Of a stretch of DNA of 64,000 nt, positions 6,885 to 15,801 are shown one piece after another. How positions within the stretch are numbered: position 1 is the stretch's first letter; each line of letters starts with the position of its first letter. Below the pieces are notes generated by a model. It was not told the DNA's origin, did no database searches, and saw only the letters and a program-made list of their open reading frames with translations. A program made the position numbers and the translations under genes. Origin of the DNA: Flavobacteriales bacterium (GTDB lineage Bacteria; Bacteroidota; Bacteroidia; Flavobacteriales_D; Sanyastnellaceae); contig JADFAK010000019.1 of NCBI GenBank assembly GCA_015665315.1, positions 1 through 64,000 on the forward strand, written 5' to 3'.

Positions 6885-9866
6885 TTAATTGGGGTAAATC
6901 TCATGAAAATTTATCGGTAAAATTATCTTCACTTCAGTACCCGAAACGGCATCATTCACATCACGAATCTCATACGGGCCGCGCAATTCAACGCGTTCAC
7001 CACACATCTTATTTAACAGTTCTATGCGGCCAGAAGTAATCGACATCCCTTGAGAAATATGACTTTCACTGGCTTGTTTATTCCTCAAACTTGTCTCAAT
7101 ACCTATACCGTTATCCGTGATTGTGAATTCGATACTACCATTTGAACGTGTTATACGGATCAATATTTCTCCGGGTTCCTCTTTTGGCAAAATACCATGC
7201 CAAATACTATTCTCCAAGAAGGGTTGAAGCAGCATAGCCGGGACTTTAATGCCGTCTTGATCAACATCTTCCCCAACCTCAACTTGGTAGGAAAACTTGT
7301 CTTGAAACCGCATATGTTCCAGGGTGAGATACAATTCCAATCGCTCTACTTCATCCCGCAAGGAGGTGAGATTAACTTGTGAGCTATCCAAGTTCTTTCG
7401 AATGAGTTTGGCAAAAGCCGACAAGTACTTATTGGCTGCTAATCGATCTTGCCGATTGATGTAATACTGAATAGAATTAAGAGCATTGAAAATAAAATGT
7501 CTGTTCATGCTGGAATTCAGGGTTTGTTGCTCAAGCAGCAGCATTTTCGAACGGTACTCGAATTTTTCCTTTTCCAACTTTGTTATCAGTTCTCTCTTGC
7601 GGCGTTGATACACCAACAAAACAAGTCCCACAGCCGCTCCAACACTCAGTAAAACAAACCACCAAGACAACCAAAATGGCGGGGCAATGCAAAAGCGAAA
7701 AGACACATCTTCACTCATAGACCCCGCCTTTCCCAGCGTCCTGACCTTGAACGTAAATTCATCAAACGGCAGGTTGGAATAGTTGGCAAAATTTGCCGTC
7801 GTCACAGGTTGCCAATCTCGATCAAAACCTTCCAACATGAATTGATATCTCACATCTTCAGGATAGGTCATGCTTATACCATCAAAGTAAAATGTGAAGT
7901 GGTTCTGATCATGGCTAACCTTGAGAAAATCCGGTAAGGATGCGCTCGATGAAAACTCCACATCCAAATCATCCCAGTTGGGGGTTTCCAAGTTAATTGC
8001 CAATGAAGTCAGATAAATACGGGGCTTGATCAGCTCAGGGCTTCGCACACCAGCATCCATATCAACTCGAACTAAGCCGTTGGCCGTTCCAAACCAGAAC
8101 TGGTTCTTGCTGTCCAAAAAAGTAGCATTCAAATTCGTTTCCAAATCGACCAATCCATCCTCTATCGTATAGTGATCAAAATGTAACTTGTCTATTTCCT
8201 GGCCAACAAAACACCTAAATAATCCATCATTACTTCCTATCCACATTTGATCATCGATGCTCTGAATAAAATTGACCAAAATATTCGCCTGTTCGCCAGG
8301 GGATACCGCGAGCCATTGATCCCCAACTAAAATACTCAAACCTCCACCTGTACCAGCCCAAATTCGTCCATAGGCATCAGAAGAAATACAATAAGTAGAC
8401 ATATCGGCTAGACCATCATCGGTCGTGTATTGTCGGACACCTTCTTTTCCAATTCGCCACACTCCCTGTTTACTCGCCACCCATAAGTCATCGTTTTTAT
8501 CGCTTGTAATTCCACGAGCTCTAACTCCTCGCAAGGCATCAATGCTTTTGAAATTAGTCGAAGACAAAGAGTCCAAATAATTAAGTCCAGTAGATGTTCC
8601 TACCCACAACCTGGCTTCTGAATCTTCATGTAGACATAATATCTTGGAGCTTAGTAATCCATTCTCTTTTCCAAGGGCCTCAAATTCTCCTCCAGAATAG
8701 CGCACTAAATTATTCGAAGAACCCAACCACATTTGCCCAGAGGAATCATACAAGCTGCTCCAAAATCGCTTGTTATTCGTGGTGTACTGGTCCAAATTAA
8801 AATGCTCAAATTTCCCCTCATACAATCGGCAAACTGCATTGTCGTAGCTGGCAAACCATAGCGCACCGACGGAGTCTTCAGCAACCGACATGATGGCCGA
8901 ACTACAGAGACCATCTTCCGCGGTGAAGGTCTCGAAATTATCGCCGACAAATTTTACCAAACCACCACCCTGTGTCGCGATCCAAATATTCCCTTCATCA
9001 TCTTCCAAGGTCTTACGAATATCATCGACTGGCAGACCACTATAGGTTGAATAATTCACCACTCGAGATCCCTTGAGTTTCGTGAGTCCGTGAATCGATG
9101 AGAGCCAAATATTGTTGTTGTGATCGACTAGCACATCCGCCATAGTTGAGCTGATGAGTCCGTCCAAGACTGAGTATTCTTTCACAACACCATCCTGAAT
9201 GGAAAGCAATCCGGGATTTTTACAAGCCACCCACAAGGTGCCCTCGGAATCATACTCGGCGTCAAACAGCACTGTTTCTTCCGTGACATGGTAGATTTCA
9301 TGAACCTGCATCCCTACCACTTCAAGGATGGCCTCGCGAGTAACCAAAACCCATTCCCCATCACTAGTCCTCAATATCTTCTTGATGTTTTGCTGAAAGC
9401 CCCCGTGGTCCGATTCAATGGGCACAAGGGTCTCCCCATCAAAGACCAACAATCCAGCATTGGTTCCTATCCACAAAAGTCCAGTGTCCAGTTGAACCAT
9501 GTCATTGACTTGGGCCTCTGCGAGAGATTCGGGAAATAGGAAGTTGAGAATTGTATCCTTTTGCAGGATCGAAATTCCCCCTCGAGTTCCGAATACTATT
9601 CGATTATCCTTGAGTTGACAGATGCTATTTATGTGCGTACCGAATAAGCCATCTTTGGCTGAATAATTTACAAACTCACGCCCATTGAACTGGCTAGCTC
9701 CACCAAGTGTGCCACACCAGAGATAGCCCTGTGCGTCCTGAAACACACATTGTACTTGAGATTGGGCCAGTCCGTCGGCACCCGTATATTGAATGAAACT
9801 GTATTTCTGAGCATTGACAGTTCCTCCAAGAAGTACTAGAAAGAAAAAAAGTGAGAGTATTCTCAT
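6885..9866 (-). CDS. Two-component sensor histidine kinase with periplasmic beta-propeller (Reg_prop / Y_Y_Y / LytS-type His_kinase)
   Basis: This 993-aa membrane sensor has a signal peptide (cleavage after VNAQ), many repeats of the two-component-propeller type (pattern D..G.lWiGT..Gl) over residues 20 to 640, a Y_Y_Y immunoglobulin-like domain near 650-730, one membrane helix near 740-765 and a short coiled coil. It ends with a PF06580-type kinase domain whose phospho-acceptor motif reads MNRHFIFNALNSIQ (Arg replaces the usual Pro) and an ATPase domain with N-box LENSIWH and DNGIGI. The ligand is unknown. The start codon overlaps the stop of the upstream LytTR regulator by one base (TAATG), so they are translationally coupled and presumably partners. 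Confidence 0.93.
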   Translation of the reverse strand: MRILSLFFFLVLLGGTVNAQKYSFIQYTGADGLAQSQVQCVFQDAQGYLWCGTLGGASQFNGREFVNYSAKDGLFGTHINSICQLKDNRIVFGTRGGISILQKDTILNFLFPESLAEAQVNDMVQLDTGLLWIGTNAGLLVFDGETLVPIESDHGGFQQNIKKILRTSDGEWVLVTREAILEVVGMQVHEIYHVTEETVLFDAEYDSEGTLWVACKNPGLLSIQDGVVKEYSVLDGLISSTMADVLVDHNNNIWLSSIHGLTKLKGSRVVNYSTYSGLPVDDIRKTLEDDEGNIWIATQGGGLVKFVGDNFETFTAEDGLCSSAIMSVAEDSVGALWFASYDNAVCRLYEGKFEHFNLDQYTTNNKRFWSSLYDSSGQMWLGSSNNLVRYSGGEFEALGKENGLLSSKILCLHEDSEARLWVGTSTGLNYLDSLSSTNFKSIDALRGVRARGITSDKNDDLWVASKQGVWRIGKEGVRQYTTDDGLADMSTYCISSDAYGRIWAGTGGGLSILVGDQWLAVSPGEQANILVNFIQSIDDQMWIGSNDGLFRCFVGQEIDKLHFDHYTIEDGLVDLETNLNATFLDSKNQFWFGTANGLVRVDMDAGVRSPELIKPRIYLTSLAINLETPNWDDLDVEFSSSASLPDFLKVSHDQNHFTFYFDGISMTYPEDVRYQFMLEGFDRDWQPVTTANFANYSNLPFDEFTFKVRTLGKAGSMSEDVSFRFCIAPPFWLSWWFVLLSVGAAVGLVLLVYQRRKRELITKLEKEKFEYRSKMLLLEQQTLNSSMNRHFIFNALNSIQYYINRQDRLAANKYLSAFAKLIRKNLDSSQVNLTSLRDEVERLELYLTLEHMRFQDKFSYQVEVGEDVDQDGIKVPAMLLQPFLENSIWHGILPKEEPGEILIRITRSNGSIEFTITDNGIGIETSLRNKQASESHISQGMSITSGRIELLNKMCGERVELRGPYEIRDVNDAVSGTEVKIILPINFHEIYPN

Positions 9867-10636
9867 TACATAGCGGCTAATCGATCGAGGAACGAAGGTA
9901 ACTTTCTCCTTGAAATAGGAATTTCAACTTCGTTGCTCATGATTGCCACGTTGCCTTCAGATCTCTTGAATTCTTTGAGATGATGGGCAATATTGATAAT
10001 GTGGGATTTATGCGTGCGAAAAAACATCTGATCACTCAACTTGTCCTCGTAAACTTTGATGGTTTTCGAACTTAAATATTTGCGATTCTCGGTGAGAAAA
10101 ATAGTTGTGTAACTCTCGCTTGCTTCTAGATGAATGATTTCCGAATTCTTGACTATGGCCATTCCATCGCGTGTAGGTATCGATGTCTTTTCAGAAGAAT
10201 TAGCCATAGCCATATTCTCCAGAATCTGCGTAATACGATCTTCACTTAGACCGCGTCCTGCTCGAGCCTTTTTGTGCTGAAGAGCCTTTTGAACTGCCAG
10301 TTGCAAATCTTCAATATTAATCGGCTTTTCAAGATAATCTATGGCGCTTTCTTTAATCGCTTTGAGGGCAAATTCATTATGAGCTGTAGTAAAAACAACC
10401 GCAAACTTCCGGTCCTCTACTTGCTGAAGGAATGAAAATCCATCTTCACCGGGCATCATGATGTCTAGAAAAACCAAATTAGGATTCAACTCATCCACAA
10501 GTTTTCTTGCTTCCGCCCCGCTTGTTGCCATGTCCATTACATTTACCTCAGGGCAAAACTCCTCGATCAGCATTTTCAAATTCTCTCGGGCAAACTGCTC
10601 GTCATCGACGATTATGGCATTGATCCTATCAGACAT
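9866..10636 (-). CDS. LytTR-family response regulator (partner of the propeller kinase)
   Basis: This 256-aa regulator has a receiver domain with acidic pocket DDE near residue 11 and phospho-acceptor Asp58 in VFLDIMMPG, followed by a LytTR DNA-binding domain in the last 100 residues (FFRTHKSHIIN is a LytTR signature). It is directly coupled to the histidine kinase gene downstream. Two perfect 16-bp direct repeats with a 21-bp period sit about 90 nt upstream of its start, matching the way LytTR proteins bind DNA, so autoregulation is likely. Confidence 0.94.
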   Translation of the reverse strand: MSDRINAIIVDDEQFARENLKMLIEEFCPEVNVMDMATSGAEARKLVDELNPNLVFLDIMMPGEDGFSFLQQVEDRKFAVVFTTAHNEFALKAIKESAIDYLEKPINIEDLQLAVQKALQHKKARAGRGLSEDRITQILENMAMANSSEKTSIPTRDGMAIVKNSEIIHLEASESYTTIFLTENRKYLSSKTIKVYEDKLSDQMFFRTHKSHIINIAHHLKEFKRSEGNVAIMSNEVEIPISRRKLPSFLDRLAAM

Positions 10637-10723
10637 AAGCTCAGAATTAAAGGATGAGTAATGCTGGAATTTAAAGAATTAACAGTCATCGAAAAGGGGC
10701 AAACCGATCAAAGCACCTGTTCA

Positions 10724-10760
10724 CGAAACCATCGGTAGTAAACGCGAAACCATCGGTAGT
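10724..10760. promoter_or_regulatory. Tandem 16-bp direct repeat, candidate LytTR binding site
   Basis: The sequence CGAAACCATCGGTAGT occurs at 10724-10739 and again, without mismatch, at 10745-10760. The centre-to-centre distance of 21 bp equals two helical turns, the spacing known for LytTR regulators such as AgrA and ComE. The pair lies between two LytTR regulator genes, upstream of the regulator/kinase operon. Which of the two proteins binds is unknown. Confidence 0.6.
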
Positions 10761-10762
10761 CT

Positions 10763-11554
10763 CTAGCCTAATTTTTTCGCTTGTGTCAGAAACTCACTCA
10801 ATCTAGCTCGTGCAATAGGCACACTGGAACCATCGGTCATTATGGCGAAATGCCCGTCTTGGCTAGAATACTCTTTGAGGTGATCTAGGTTCAGAATATG
10901 AGATTTATGAATTCGAATAAACCTTTCAGGATCCAACAAATCCTCGTACGTTTTCAACGTTTTTGTGTCGAGGTACTTGGATCCATCGACAAAGAAAAAA
11001 GCCGAACAACCGCCATCGGCCTCAAGTCGAACGATATCGACTGTGTTGATGATATTAAACCCTTTGCTGTGAAAAAGGGTGAGCTTAGCTGGCTTTCTTC
11101 GATCGAGCATGTTGGAAGTTAATTCCCGCATACTTTGCAAGTACAAGTTCAAGTTTGCGTCAGACTCGGCGAATGACTGCTGATAGTCCACCAACTTAGA
11201 AACGGCATACTGCAGATCCTCAATATCTATAGGTTTAAGCAAATAGTGAATTGCATTTGCGTTTAGCGCCTCAATCGCATAATCCTTAAACGCGGTAACA
11301 AAAACTACTTGGAAGGCCTTCTTCTCTATACTCTCCAAAAGCTCAAAACCTTCTGCACCGCTTGGCATGCGAATATCGAGAAACACAACTTGGGGACGGA
11401 GGGATTCTATTTTTTGTCGGGCTTCATCCACTCCACCTGCGACTCCAATGACCTCAATCTCGGGACAGAACTCCTCGAGCATGAACTTCAAGTTCTCTCG
11501 CGCAAGGGATTCGTCATCGACAATTAAAGCAGAAAGTCGTTTCCTAATTTCCAT
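10763..11554 (-). CDS. LytTR-family response regulator (second copy)
   Basis: This 263-aa protein has the same layout as the regulator at 9866-10636: a receiver domain with VDDE near residue 12 and Asp60 in VFLDIRMPS, and a C-terminal LytTR domain with FIRIHKSHILN. The two are clearly paralogous (both have ARENLK..LEEFCPE in the receiver). It stands 126 nt upstream of the other regulator and has no kinase directly next to it. It could act with the kinase at 6.9-9.9 kb or with the orphan propeller kinase at 25.8-28.9 kb; neither can be decided from sequence. Confidence 0.93.
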   Translation of the reverse strand: MEIRKRLSALIVDDESLARENLKFMLEEFCPEIEVIGVAGGVDEARQKIESLRPQVVFLDIRMPSGAEGFELLESIEKKAFQVVFVTAFKDYAIEALNANAIHYLLKPIDIEDLQYAVSKLVDYQQSFAESDANLNLYLQSMRELTSNMLDRRKPAKLTLFHSKGFNIINTVDIVRLEADGGCSAFFFVDGSKYLDTKTLKTYEDLLDPERFIRIHKSHILNLDHLKEYSSQDGHFAIMTDGSSVPIARARLSEFLTQAKKLG

Positions 11555-11696
11555 GAAAGCACACTTTGGGCACTAAATGTAGTCAACAATCAAAAACCAC
11601 GGGTAAAAATGCAAAGAATTGCCCCCTAAACCGAAACATGTAACCAAGAGGGATGAATCACGTACAGGAAACTACCTAACCAATCTCGCTAGAATT

Positions 11697-11966
11697 ATGT
11701 TTTCCTTCTTTAATCCGATTAAACTCTCATTCGACGATTCTCAGAATTATCTCGAAATTGATTACGAGCCGCGGTCATCTAAGCCCATCTACGATATTTG
11801 TGATCTTCATGGCAAGATTATTAAAACAGGCAAATTCACTTCTGAAAGAATAAAAGTTGCGGTGAATGACCTTCTTAATTCGTATTACGTACTCTTAATC
11901 CTAGATGGCGACGAAATAAAAACACGCCGCTTCGAAATCAGCCGTAAATCGAACATGGCTAGCTAA
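11697..11966 (+). CDS. Stand-alone T9SS sorting-domain-like protein
   Basis: This 89-aa protein, counted from an ATG giving MFSFFNPIKLSF, has no signal peptide. Its C-terminal 75 residues resemble a type A T9SS C-terminal sorting domain: a beta strand, then YDICDLHGKIIKTG (compare the usual v.D..GK.v..g), a strand, L....Y.v.i, and a final basic strand. Such domains normally form the tail of a much larger secreted protein. An in-frame ATG at 11619 would add 26 residues of uncharacteristic sequence and was not preferred. The stop overlaps the stop of the convergent metalloprotease-like gene by 4 nt. Function unknown; the homology is my reading of the pattern. Confidence 0.6.
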   Translation: MFSFFNPIKLSFDDSQNYLEIDYEPRSSKPIYDICDLHGKIIKTGKFTSERIKVAVNDLLNSYYVLLILDGDEIKTRRFEISRKSNMAS

Positions 11967-14098
11967 GGACAGGTGGCTCCGAAAAACTGCAGCATAGTAA
12001 GCAAATCCAACGAATCAGTCGTACCATCACCATTGATGTCGGCCACACAATTCGAGGTGCATCCATAATCTGCCAAGCCAACAAGTAAATCTTGAAGGTC
12101 TACGACGTTGTCGCCGTTAAAATCTGGCGGACAATTATTCACACACGCCGGAGGTGCATTGAACAATCCAAGTATTGTAAGCGAACATCCAGGCTCATCT
12201 GAAAACTGCGCTGTCACATCCACCGGCGCACCATTTGCCGGCAGGCCAGTCAAGAAAATTAACATGGGGCTAGGTTGAATCGCGTATGATTGACCGTTCA
12301 CATCCAAGGTTCCGGTCGCGGGAGCAGTCACATATTCTATAGCTATTTCCTGAATAAACTCATTTTGATTGCACACACCCTGAATTCCGGGGAGCATTGA
12401 AATAATCTGACAAGGCGGAGGACTTCCCTCCCAAAGGCTCACTCCATTTTGTGTTCCATTTCCCGTGTATGTAAATGGAGAAACGTCGGTCACAAAATCT
12501 CCCAAACCCCAAATCCCTTTGGCCACTGCAACCGCTTCATATCCATTGCCACCACTTCCCCATTGGACAAAATCCTCCAAATCATCAGGTGAAAGTACAT
12601 CGGCCGAAGGCAAGTAAAGATCCATATCCGTTCCAGTAGGATCAGGACTCCATGCATCCCATTGGAGGACAACTGTGGACCCTGGAGCAAGATTTAATGC
12701 GCCCGAAACGACCGTCATGTTGGACAATGTTTCACATACTAACTCCGAACAAAGCTGGTAGGTGGAAAGATCAATGCTACACGTTCCATAATTCTCAATA
12801 GTCACTTGTTTCAAGGCTGTGTCAATTGCGACCAATCGGTTATTCGTGCAACATGGTGAAGGTGCCGTAAACACGTCGGAGGCGTTGAATGTGCAACTTC
12901 CATCGGCTGTAAATGAGACAGCGATGTCGACCGATAACCCATCGGATGGAAGGTTGTTCATAGTCACGGTTTGCGGACTGCTGAGGATGGGGTAATTTGA
13001 CCCATTTATCGTGATAAATCCGGATGCTGGGGGATTGATAAAAGACACTTGAATTTGCTGACTGTAGGTGTTTGTGGCCGGATTGCAAGGGAATTGATTG
13101 GTGGCCACGACCGACTGAATTTCACACCCACCTACGATCCAGGCCATGTCTTCAAACATGCCATAGGTAATTGGACCTGGGCTATGAATCGCTTCGGCTG
13201 AACCAAGGAAGGGAGTCATAAGCGAATTGGCATTTCCCGACGGGTAGGTCGATTCATTGAGATGCGAATAACTCGATCCGCCGTTCCATGAACTTGGGGC
13301 GTACAATCGCGGGCGCGTACCACCGTTGGCAGTCATAGCGAATGGACCAAACCAATACACCGAATTTGATGTGAGAGCATCTCCTAAAGCTGTTGTCCCA
13401 CTCGCATACGAGATTATATCGGTTCCATCACCTTCCTCAGCAAATCGATCATAAATGTATGGGCTTCCCGCAGTGCCATAGGATCCAACTCCACCAGAAA
13501 CGTTTCCAGAACCAACAAAACCGAGTCCGTGACCAAGCTCATGTAACACCACAGAAACGAAATCATATTGTCCACCAGGCGTGTTTCCATCGGTACCATA
13601 ATACCAATTGAAGTCGGTATTAAACGTACAAGTAATATCGTCTTGTCCAGCAGCTAGATCGACACCGGCTAGCTGATTGGCAAGTGCAATGGGATACCAC
13701 GTATTGGCTTGAGGAGCACCGGAAAAATTTCGCCGAAGGGTCACGGGACCTGCGAAGCCCAAGGTACTACCTCCGAGGGAAGACATAGTGGCATCTATAT
13801 GAATGGGAACGCCGGAAGTTAGATTGGCAGCCCAAATGTCGACCGCATAGGCGAAGGCTGCCTGTTGCGTTGCTGTGAATCCGTTGTAGGTTACATTGAT
13901 TACAACCGCTCTATCGGCTCCTGGGACAAAGTGAGCCGGTGGAGGAACGAAACTAAACATGTCTTGATCCAGCGCTTGCAATCCATGTTCACAGTTACTC
14001 TCATGATAATTTTGAAGACCGCAAATCATTTGCGCGCATGCGCCAAACGAAAAAAGAGTGAAAACAAACAACAATGATAGGGTAGAAAGAGCTCTCAT
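11963..14098 (-). CDS. Secreted metalloprotease-like protein with dockerin-like C-terminus
   Basis: This 711-aa protein starts at MRALSTLS, with a signal peptide ending ACAQ; a longer reading frame begins at 14167 but puts 23 residues before the signal peptide. Residues 186-190 form HELGH in a metzincin-like setting (HELGHGLG), but the position expected for the third zinc ligand is Gly. A downstream SHLNE and a Met-turn-like SLMTP probably complete the active site. The middle holds beta-rich repeats. The last 50 residues carry two dockerin/EF-like calcium motifs (DFNGDNVVD and DINGDGTTD). It is paralogous to the N-terminal 340 residues of the protein at 48845-53398 but lacks its T9SS tail. 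Export by T9SS is therefore uncertain. Confidence 0.8.
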   Translation of the reverse strand: MRALSTLSLLFVFTLFSFGACAQMICGLQNYHESNCEHGLQALDQDMFSFVPPPAHFVPGADRAVVINVTYNGFTATQQAAFAYAVDIWAANLTSGVPIHIDATMSSLGGSTLGFAGPVTLRRNFSGAPQANTWYPIALANQLAGVDLAAGQDDITCTFNTDFNWYYGTDGNTPGGQYDFVSVVLHELGHGLGFVGSGNVSGGVGSYGTAGSPYIYDRFAEEGDGTDIISYASGTTALGDALTSNSVYWFGPFAMTANGGTRPRLYAPSSWNGGSSYSHLNESTYPSGNANSLMTPFLGSAEAIHSPGPITYGMFEDMAWIVGGCEIQSVVATNQFPCNPATNTYSQQIQVSFINPPASGFITINGSNYPILSSPQTVTMNNLPSDGLSVDIAVSFTADGSCTFNASDVFTAPSPCCTNNRLVAIDTALKQVTIENYGTCSIDLSTYQLCSELVCETLSNMTVVSGALNLAPGSTVVLQWDAWSPDPTGTDMDLYLPSADVLSPDDLEDFVQWGSGGNGYEAVAVAKGIWGLGDFVTDVSPFTYTGNGTQNGVSLWEGSPPPCQIISMLPGIQGVCNQNEFIQEIAIEYVTAPATGTLDVNGQSYAIQPSPMLIFLTGLPANGAPVDVTAQFSDEPGCSLTILGLFNAPPACVNNCPPDFNGDNVVDLQDLLVGLADYGCTSNCVADINGDGTTDSLDLLTMLQFFGATCP

Positions 14099-14186
14099 GA
14101 CCGTGGACGTTATATAGATAAGGGTAATGCAGGCGGACTGCTTCACAAAGTTAATCAAGAATCTCACATAGGGAATTGCGATGAAA

Positions 14187-14218
14187 GCTAATACTATTGG
14201 AATTATATTTAAATTAGC
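14187..14218 (+). promoter_or_regulatory. Candidate autoregulatory operator of the LexA-like regulator
   Basis: GCTAAT (14187-14192) and ATTAGC (14213-14218) form an inverted repeat with a 20-nt spacer that ends 4 nt before the chosen ATG. The right arm lies in TTAAATTAGC, identical to a site upstream of dinB. A -7-like TACTATTG begins at 14192, so a bound repressor would block initiation. Confidence 0.5.
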
Positions 14219-14222
14219 CTCA

Positions 14223-14996
14223 ATGAATTACTTGCCTACCAATCTCAAAGTCCTTCGAAAAGCGAGGAAGCTGACACAATCTGATCTTGCCGAAAAAATT
14301 GGCGTTAACAGAAGTGCCATTGGGGCTTATGAAGAAAGTCGGGCGGATCCACGGGTGCAGACATTGATACGGATTGGTCTGTTTTTCAAATTGAGTGTCG
14401 ACGACCTCTTAAACACAGATCTTCGTGTGTCGGCAGGAAAAAACTACGTGGCCGATCAGCTTCGCGTGCTTCCAATTATAGTGGATAGGGAAAGTGACCA
14501 AGAGTTGATTCCATTGATTCCCGAAAAAGCGGCGGCTGGTTATTTGAGCAATTACAACGATCCTGAATTTGTCGCCGACTTACCTCGTTTTCAATTGCCT
14601 TTTCCGCAACTGGCAGCAGACCGCACCTATCGCATGTTTCAGATTTCCGGAGAAAGCATGCTGCCCGTTCCATCTGGGGCCTACATTATATCGCAGTACA
14701 TAAGCTCTGTTGATGAGCTCAAAACCGGTGAATGTTACGTGTTTGTGACGCGGGAGGAAGGACTTGTATACAAGCGCTTGGAGAGCAAGGTAGACTCGAG
14801 CATCGTATTACAAAGTGATAATCCAGAATTCAAACCGTATTCCATCAACCACGATGCAGTGCTTGAAGTTTGGAAAGCACTTGGATACATCAGTTTTGAA
14901 TTGCCAGATTCGGGTACGTATCAGCCAGCCTTGCATGAGATATCGACGGCCATCAAAGGCATTCAAGCACAATTAAAAGAGAATAGCCGGAATTGA
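14223..14996 (+). CDS. LexA-like transcriptional regulator (XRE HTH + S24 self-cleaving protease domain)
   Basis: This 257-aa protein is counted from MNYLPTNL; an in-frame ATG at 14181 lies before the candidate operator and would add 14 unusual residues. Residues 5-62 are a Cro/XRE helix-turn-helix. The C-terminal half is an S24 peptidase fold: a possible self-cleavage site Ala105-Gly106 in EKAAAGY, nucleophile Ser145 in SGESM and general base Lys184 in VYKRL. The Ser-Lys spacing of 39 residues is close to that of LexA (37). It is therefore expected to be inactivated by RecA-stimulated self-cleavage after DNA damage. Shared promoter sites suggest that it represses itself and the dinB cassette. 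RecA dependence is inference. Confidence 0.88.
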   Translation: MNYLPTNLKVLRKARKLTQSDLAEKIGVNRSAIGAYEESRADPRVQTLIRIGLFFKLSVDDLLNTDLRVSAGKNYVADQLRVLPIIVDRESDQELIPLIPEKAAAGYLSNYNDPEFVADLPRFQLPFPQLAADRTYRMFQISGESMLPVPSGAYIISQYISSVDELKTGECYVFVTREEGLVYKRLESKVDSSIVLQSDNPEFKPYSINHDAVLEVWKALGYISFELPDSGTYQPALHEISTAIKGIQAQLKENSRN

Positions 14997-14998
14997 GT

Positions 14999-15634
14999 TT
15001 ACATTTCTTCGGCGACTACTTCTTGAACTACGTCTAATTTCGAACGCAATAAATTTTCAATTCCTCCTTTGAGGGTCTGCATACTCGAGGGACATCCACT
15101 GCATGCACCTCTTAATTGCACGTACACCTTTCCTTCGTGAAATGCTTTGAAATCAATCGCACCTCCGTCTTGTTCAACGGCCGGTCGTACAAATTCATCC
15201 AATAGAAACTTGATTTCCTCGTCTGCTTCGGTAGGTCCCATGCCCGAATAATCGATGGATGACACGCGCTTTTCTTCACTATCATTTTCATCAAAAGTCG
15301 CTGAAGGTTGTAGTTTTTCGGGTACAAAAGCCACGGCTACTTCGTGTTCAACCAACCACTCTCGGATGTAATCACGGAGTTGTTGCATGATCATTTCCCA
15401 TCCCAAGGTTTCGTCTTTGGCCACAGCTACGAAATTGCCGCTAATGAACACCGCTTTGACAAAAGGAAAGTTAAACAGTTCATCGGCTAGAGGAGATGCC
15501 TCGGCACATTGCTCTTTGCTGGTGAATTCAACTTGCTGCCCTCCTTCAATAAGCATGCGGTTGGTCACAAACTTCATGGTCGCCGGATTGGGCGTCATTT
15601 CGGCATATACTTCTGTTGGAATTCGAGTACTCAT
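14999..15634 (-). CDS. nfu: Nfu-type Fe-S cluster carrier protein
   Basis: This 211-aa protein starts at MSTRIPTE; an upstream in-frame ATG at 15673 lies beyond the predicted -7 box. Residues 1-90 are an Nfu N-terminal domain (TPNPATMKFV is its signature). The C-terminal 75 residues are a NifU-like domain with the cluster-binding pair CSGCPSS. Nfu proteins carry [4Fe-4S] clusters to target enzymes in the cytoplasm. It converges with the LexA-like gene, the stops lying 2 nt apart. It works in the same pathway as the suf genes at the right end of the window but is not linked to them. Confidence 0.93.
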   Translation of the reverse strand: MSTRIPTEVYAEMTPNPATMKFVTNRMLIEGGQQVEFTSKEQCAEASPLADELFNFPFVKAVFISGNFVAVAKDETLGWEMIMQQLRDYIREWLVEHEVAVAFVPEKLQPSATFDENDSEEKRVSSIDYSGMGPTEADEEIKFLLDEFVRPAVEQDGGAIDFKAFHEGKVYVQLRGACSGCPSSMQTLKGGIENLLRSKLDVVQEVVAEEM

Positions 15635-15650
15635 GTGGTCAAATTTTAAG

Positions 15651-15658
15651 CAAAGATA
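15651..15658 (-). promoter_or_regulatory. -7 box of the nfu promoter
   Basis: TATCTTTG on the minus strand matches the Bacteroidetes -7 consensus TAnnTTTG and lies 16 nt before the nfu ATG. No good -33 element was seen. Confidence 0.5.
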
Positions 15659-15770
15659 ACCAGAACAACGCACCTTTTACTTACACAGGTAGTCATTTGC
15701 CTTTATGGCGAATGAAGTGAAATTGGATAATACATCACAAGTTGAAAAGATGCGAGACGCGAGGTTTTAA

Positions 15771-15778
15771 TACATTTG
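15771..15778 (+). promoter_or_regulatory. -7 box of the large amidohydrolase promoter
   Basis: TACATTTG matches TAnnTTTG, 23 nt before the ATG at 15802. This supports the start at 15802 over the in-frame ATG at 15742, which lies upstream of the promoter. Confidence 0.5.
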
Positions 15779-15801
15779 CTCACTTCCTAAAAGAAAATCA
15801 C

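Noticed and set aside
14099-14167. N-terminal extension of the dockerin-type metalloprotease-like protein
   Set aside because: A start at 14167 would place 23 residues before a clear signal peptide; the internal Met at 14098 is the better start.
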